Part shown: piece after piece, positions 58,768-64,000 of the stretch | Layout: every line of letters begins with the position of its first letter | Numbering within the stretch: the first letter of the stretch is position 1 | From: Metridium senile | Lineage: Eukaryota; Cnidaria; Anthozoa; Actiniaria; Metridiidae | Assembly (NCBI GenBank): GCA_949775045.1 | Contig: OX459100.1 | Coordinates: 4,117,936 to 4,181,935 of the forward strand | Direction of reading: 5' to 3' | DNA: 64,000 nucleotides | Position numbers and translations under genes: made by a program | The notes under the pieces: model-generated | What the model was told of the DNA's origin: nothing | Databases searched by the model: none | Seen by the model: the letters and a program-made list of their open reading frames with translations, nothing else

Positions 58768-60168
58768 GTCTAAATAAAAATTTCCAAGTAGGTGGGCTAA
58801 CAAATTCCCAAAAACAAATTGTTATAACATTGCTAGAAAAACCAAAGAAAGATAATAGAAAAATAGAATCGTGGAGACCAATCTGTCTGATAAATGTCGA
58901 TATAAAAATTTGTAGTCGAGTTCTAAGTAATAGATTGAAAAATGTCTTACCATATCTAATAAGTCAAGAACAATATGCATTTATCCAAGGCAGGAACATT
59001 AATGATCCAATTACAATCATAAGAGACATAATGGAATATGTAAAGCAAAAAAATATGGAATACCTACTATTCGCAGCTGATTTTGAAAAAGCTTTCGATA
59101 CTGCGTAAATATGGCTTTGGTGAAAAATTTATTAAATGGATTAAACTTCTGTTAGGAGATAATCAAAGTTGTATCATAAATAATGGGAAAGTTACAGATT
59201 ATTTTGAAGTTAAAAGAGGTACTAAACAAGGAGATCCCATTTCTCCCTACATATTTATTTTGATAATTGAAATATTGGCTACAATGATACGGAAAAGTAA
59301 AAATGTAAAAGGTTTCAATGAAATGGATAAAAAAATTAAGTTTGTCCTTTTTGCTGATGACTCAACGTTTTTCTTAAAAAATGTAGAATCATTAAAACAT
59401 GTGCTCAAAGAATTAAAAAAATTCAGTAATTTCTCGTCGTTGAAATTAAATGTGAAAAAATCTCAGGTAGGGTGGATAGGAAATGAAAAAAATTCTAATA
59501 ATACGAAAGCCCTTCGACAATTAGGTATTAAAGTAATAGATATTTTCAAAGAAGGAATAAAAATTTTAGGTTTATATTTTACATATGATACAAACTTCAA
59601 TACAAAATATAATTTTCAACGTATTTATACAAACTTCGTTACAACTTTGGACATATGGAAAACTAGAAATCTTACAATAATTGGCAAAATTCAAATTCTG
59701 AAGGCATTAGCACTACCAAAACTCTATTATGTTTGTTCGCATTTGTTTCCTTCCAAGGAATTTATAAAATCGATTGAAAGCAAATTAAAAGATTTTATAT
59801 GGAATGGTAAAAAACCTAAAGTAAAGTATGAAACTTTAATAGGAGATTATGAAGAAGGAGGTCTAAAAATGATGGATTTTGGTAGCTTTTTACAGGCATT
59901 AAGAGTTAAAAGATTTATAAGTTTAATTTTATATCCAGATGCATTATCAAGTCTGTTACCATCATTATACTCGAAGCAAATAGGTGGCTGTCAAAATATA
60001 AGAGACAATTTTGATAAAAAAAGAATACCTGAAAATTTACCCCAAATATACAGAGAAAGCTTGATAAGTTGGATCGATTTAACCGAAAAATCAACCGATG
60101 ATATTAAAGAAAATCAACACATTTGGAACAACAAAATTATCCAAATTGACGGAAAATCTGTATTATGA
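58768..60168 (+). pseudogene. LINE ORF2 reverse transcriptase core
   Basis: It resumes after the MITE cluster: SQKQIVITLLEKPKKDNRK, SWRPICLINVDIKICSRVLS, EQYAFIQGRNINDPI and FAADFEKAFDT (motif A). A small deletion and frameshift near 59100 joins to LRKYGFGEKFIKWIKLL, then GTKQGDPISPYIF (motif B) and VLFADDSTFFL (catalytic FADD). The thumb and C-terminal part follow with WNGKKPKVKYETL. The order and motifs are L1/Tx1-type. Confidence 0.88.
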
Positions 60169-60216
60169 TCTAAACATCAACAAAATTGTTGACCTTAGTA
60201 TGTTAAACAATTAGGT

Positions 60217-60956
60217 TTGAAGGATAGTGAATATTTGAGATGGGCAGGTTTGGTAGACGCGTTACCTAAAGAATTGAAAAGGCACTTTAAACAGAAAAAT
60301 GTAGAAGTGATAGCAGCACTAAAAAATGAATTGCCAAATTACTTAATATTGTCCAAACAAAAGATCTCCATCGATAAGATAAAAACATCACAGCACAAAA
60401 AAACATTGTTAATCGATTATCTCAAGAAAATAATAAAACTTATGTCAAATGGGACAAAGTTTATACTAGGGTATTTACAACGTCAATTGATTCCTATCTG
60501 CGTACGTTCCAATATAAGATTCTTGACAATTGTTTATACCTCAATTATGACCTCTGTCGATTTAAATTAATTTCTAATGCCTCTTGTTCTTTCTGCAAAA
60601 TTCATCCAGAAACAATAGATCATTTTTTGTAGATTGTAAAGAAACCAAAAATCTTTATTTTGAAATTCGTAATTGGTTAAAACAGCACAACATTTTTTTT
60701 ACCAGAAATGAATATTTGCAATATAATATTAGGAACTGACAAGATTACAACTAACTTTGCCATCTTAATATTTAAGCTTTGCTTATTCAGAGCAAAAGAC
60801 TATGGAAAAATACCTTCTTTACAAATTTATGTCAATATGATAAAAAATTATGAAAAAATCGAAAATAGAATTGCTTTAAAAAAAAATAAAATGCCTCAAC
60901 ATTTGTCGAAATGGAAAAATTTAATACAAGCGATTGAAAGTTTTTCTTTGTCATAG
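60217..60956 (+). pseudogene. LINE ORF2 C-terminal remnants
   Basis: Frames 60217-60570 (SEYLRWAGLVDALPKELKRH) and 60708-60956 (ILGTDKITTNFAILIFKLCL) are separated by frame changes near 60570 and 60640. A Cys-His stretch lies between them out of frame (CSFCKIHPETIDHF), as in the C-terminal part of Tx1-like ORF2. Confidence 0.7.
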
Positions 60957-61212
60957 TATAATGAGGAAAAATATTGAATGCATAAAATGCAAATTAAAAA
61001 ATTAGATTAGAAAATAATATTGTTGTTTAGCACAATACAATTTAGTTTATTTAATTTTTTTTCTATCTTTTTCTCTGTAGACTGTTCTTACTATTTACTT
61101 ATTTATATCAATATAAAATACCTTGTAAAAAATATTAATAAGAAATAACAGTACTATATATATTTATAATACATTATTGTAAACAATATTAAACAATAGC
61201 TATCGTAAAAAT

Positions 61213-61390
61213 CTAGGATACAGTCCTTAGTACTGAATCCATTAATTGCTAAAATATATAAAAAAATCTAGGATTCAGTACTTAGTACTGAATCCATTAA
61301 TTGTAAAATAGTTGAAAAAAATCTAGGTTTCAGTACTTAGTACTGAATCCATTAATTGTAAAATAATTGAAACAAATCTAGGATACAGTA
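61213..61390 (+). repeat. 55 bp tandem repeat with internal palindrome, LINE 3' UTR
   Basis: Units begin at CTAGG 61213, 61268, 61323 and 61378, exactly 55 bases apart. Each has a palindrome of the type TTCAGTACTTAGTACTGAA, so the RNA would form repeated small hairpins. Confidence 0.93.
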
Positions 61391-61493
61391 CTTATTTTTT
61401 AATTATGTAATGATGTACTGTTTTATCATTGAAATAAAAATATTAAAAAAATAAAAATAAAAAAAAAAAATAAAAATAAAAAATAAAAATAAA

Positions 61494-61761
61494 AAACCTT
61501 TAACTAATGCATTAGTGTTATAATAAGTTTGACAAATGTAACTTTTCGTCGAGTTTATTGCCTAGAAGCGATCAGTTTTGAAAGCGCTTTAATTAAGAAC
61601 CCCGCCGGGCTGAAACACAAACACAACAGTACTTCGATTCAAATCACGTAATAAAACACATGTTATTCTGTGTATGATTTAACCTAAACACTCCAATAAT
61701 GATAATATACCTTTAACTAACGTATTAGTGTTATAATAAGTTTGTCAAATGTAAGTTTTCG
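61494..61761 (+). repeat. ~206 bp monomer array resumes after the LINE
   Basis: It starts AAACCTTTAACTAATGCATT, exactly where the monomer consensus left off at 51136. One divergent-type unit (CGCTTTAATTAAGAAC) is followed by part of the next. Confidence 0.9.
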
Positions 61762-61952
61762 TGTTGATCTTCTGTGATCTTCCTTTATCTTTATAATGTA
61801 TTCCAAAAGTACAAATGTTCTATTTGTATGGCAACGTTTTTGAAATTAGGTGTATACATTAAAATTATTTTGCACATGAAAGAGAATCCCGAGATTACGC
61901 AGTTATGCGTCTTGTTAATTATATATCATAGTTAACTTTGATTATATTAAAC

Positions 61953-62166
61953 TTTCAGCACTGTTTCCAGCCTTGTCATATGCGACGTAATACTGATTGA
62001 ATGCTATGGGGAAACTTATGCTTGACGTATAGAGCCTGAACCTTGTCGATTCCAACGTTATCGGTGAAGATTGGTTTCTTGTGATGCACATAATATGGTG
62101 GTGCTTTATATGCAGCATAGAATATAGTGGGACCTGGGCAGTAAACTATTTTTGGCGCCTCTTTAT
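61953..62166 (-). pseudogene. Probable HYR-domain exon with a frameshift
   Basis: On the minus strand a splice acceptor (TTTTATTTCAG) precedes a frame reading KEAPKIVYCPGPTIFYAAY and PIFTDNVGIDKV. The domain end, FNQYYVAYDKAGNSAES, lies in the next frame, so one base is gained or lost near 62020-62050. A donor-like GAAA|GTTTAA follows. CPG..., DNVG and YxAxDxAGNSAE are hallmarks of the HYR (hyalin repeat) extracellular domain. It is either an exon of a larger receptor or matrix gene, a decayed exon, or an assembly error. No neighbouring exon was found. Confidence 0.5.
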
Positions 62167-64000
62167 CTGAAATAAAAGAAATAGCTTCTATCTAAGGAAA
62201 TTGATGAGATTTTGAGCTTCTGATTTTGCATGATGCAAGGTCAGCAGTAAATGAATATGCATATCTGATGATGTGATAATAATCAGTGAAAATTTCCGGC
62301 AATTCTAGATTTCGGATAGAAATAGCATCTGATTCTTAAAAATTTCATTAAATCGGTATAACAAATTTCGTTTTAAAAATCAAAATTGAAATATCTTGTA
62401 CTTAACTTCCGTGTTTCAATCTTAATTTGCTAATTCGGAATTTACTTACCTATTTTAATTTCACAAATAGAAAAAGGGGGTAAATTTCAGTTTCTTAGAT
62501 TAAAATGGTTATTACAAGTTTTGCCCTTATTGTCAAATATGATTTTCAACATAAAAGTCAAATTTGAAAATATAGTACTAAATTCTTATTTTTGTGTTAT
62601 TATAATTATCTATTAAAATTTCACTACCTCTTTTCATTTCAAAGATCGAAAAATCAAGTGAATTTTGATTGTTAAAATTGGAATTTTATGCTATTTTATC
62701 GAATTCAAATTCAATTTGAAAGTCCGGAGTATAGTCTTATTTGGCGAGAATACTAATTAGCGAACTGTCCATTCAGGTACCGAAGTTTTGCCGTTACGTC
62801 ATAGCACGTCACTAACAAGAACGAAATCAAAACATCGAAGATGGCGGCCGCGAAGTCGGATTGCAAATATAGGAGAACTATATGATCTAAAGCTCGTGTC
62901 TTAAGTCAAACTGCCGTAAATACTTCTATGTTTTTAGGAAATGGACATTTATATTTAACCTTCGGGGTGTATGAAATGTATTGCTCAGCTTTATAGGGCG
63001 TTTTATCGTTGGAAACACAGTGGTATAATTTAATAGTTATGATTAAATAGAGGTATAGAATATGTATAGGAATAGATATGGGACTTTTTATTGTGGACGC
63101 CTATAGTTGGTGACCTCTTTATGGGTGCATGACCACTTAAGAGAAGCAGTCGTAATTATCGGCTATGGCGTGCAGAACGCAAAAAATCAAAATTGCTCAA
63201 ACTTTGTCAAAATGAAGGATTAGTAGCCCTAATAACATAAAAGAGTTATTAGCTTAATTAGAAAAATATTTTTAGCAAGAAGTTGGAATTTGTATTTTCT
63301 TGCAAAACCAGCTTATTTTCGAATAGATTTACGTTGCTTCAGATTGACCTTGTTTTTGTTGCTAACTAAATTGTCATGCAATTTTCCGCTTATCCATCGT
63401 CAAATATAGATAATAAAGTAACACTAGCAATCGTTAGAATGAAATTTAATATGAGTTTAAATATTTTAACGATTTTTGAACTTGTCGTTTGTTTTGGCAC
63501 GCTTTAGAGTGTGTTTAGTTAAAGTCCGTATATCTTCACTGATACCTCGAATTGAACCATGAAAACAGCATCCACGTTTAGAGCAAGAATTGTTCTTTCG
63601 ATGTGTAAAATAAAATTTTTGGGCCACTCAAAATTTGAAGAGTTTGAGCGATGAAATGAAAGGTCAAATTGCTCAAAAACTCATTGTTTACATAACGCGG
63701 TGTAATCAATGAGTCCGCTTCAAACGATCGCAGTTCATTAAAATACTTTTCTAAAGTGCAAGATTTATAAAAAGCAATGTAAAATGTTTTAAATCTGCTA
63801 AAGTTTGTGACTTTCTTGCCATTTTTAACGTAGTATACGTAATGATCACATTTTAGAGGTCAAACCGTTATAGTTGCACGCTGTGTGGTCATAGTGTGTT
63901 TACCTTTTCATGGGAAATCTTCCTTAGACGATCTTGTGTGCTCATCCAATCGACTTTAGACATTCTGTAAATGTACGAGGTTTTCACTGAATGGTTTTGA
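62167..64000. other. No gene seen
   Basis: AT-rich. It has a GAAGATGGCGGCCGCG box near 62837, like the YY1-core boxes in several repeats of this window. Confidence 0.4.

Larger units (their letters stand above)
51137..61493 (+). mobile_element. L1/Tx1-like LINE inserted in the monomer array
   Basis: ORF1 (to 51886), then a multi-part ORF2 with L1-type endonuclease and RT (54609-60956), a 3' UTR with 55 bp repeats and an A-rich tail (about 61440-61493). It has been interrupted by three later insertions (52063-54278, 54705-56507 and 57938-58767). Its 5' limit is set where the monomer consensus stops (after GATAAT at 51136), and it may be 5'-truncated. ORF2 motifs and the FADD active site point to the L1/Tx1 group. 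Confidence 0.85.

Overview
This is an AT-rich, intron-bearing metazoan genome window, from an invertebrate judging by its repeats. Little of it is host gene. Most is a nest of transposable elements from at least six classes. The species cannot be fixed from sequence alone. The mix (Polinton/Maverick, BEL/Pao, DIRS-like, CR1/L2-like and L1/Tx1-like LINEs, ISL2EU-like DNA transposon, hairpin MITEs) is typical of molluscs, cnidarians and similar aquatic invertebrates.

Layout. 1-5.9 kb: an inverted-repeat element and a minus-strand CR1/L2-type LINE. 8.3-15 kb: a minus-strand tyrosine-recombinase (DIRS-like) retroelement, split by a 2.5 kb DNA transposon with ~600 bp inverted repeats. 16.3-24.1 kb: a BEL/Pao LTR retrotransposon with 156 bp LTRs, a perfect 5 bp target duplication and a tRNA-Lys-type primer site; its integrase core is replaced by 2.4 kb of foreign DNA. 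24.4-26.1 kb: a short inverted-repeat element and GGTGAT-type simple repeats. 26.7-41.0 kb: a 14.4 kb Polinton with ~280 bp terminal inverted repeats. 42.1-46.0 kb: the clearest host gene, a two-exon FKRP/LicD-like membrane protein on the minus strand. 46-48.9 kb: intergenic DNA with several long palindromes. 48.9-61.8 kb: a ~206 bp monomer array into which an L1/Tx1-like LINE has inserted; the LINE was later hit by three other elements. 61.9-62.2 kb: a probable HYR-domain exon, with a frameshift, on the minus strand.

The Polinton is the most interesting unit. It encodes protein-primed DNA polymerase B, a retroviral-type integrase, a capsid protein, a packaging ATPase, a probable minor capsid protein, a set of conserved small or membrane structural-type proteins, and an HNH endonuclease next to the right repeat. 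I see no adenovirus-type cysteine protease. Most virion and integration genes carry a GTATAA-type box 31-38 bases before their ATG. The two outermost genes, polymerase and HNH nuclease, instead share an identical 16 bp upstream element. This suggests two promoter classes, like early and late viral genes. Several genes are broken, often by one base at an A-run, so the copy is either recently dead or carries homopolymer assembly errors.
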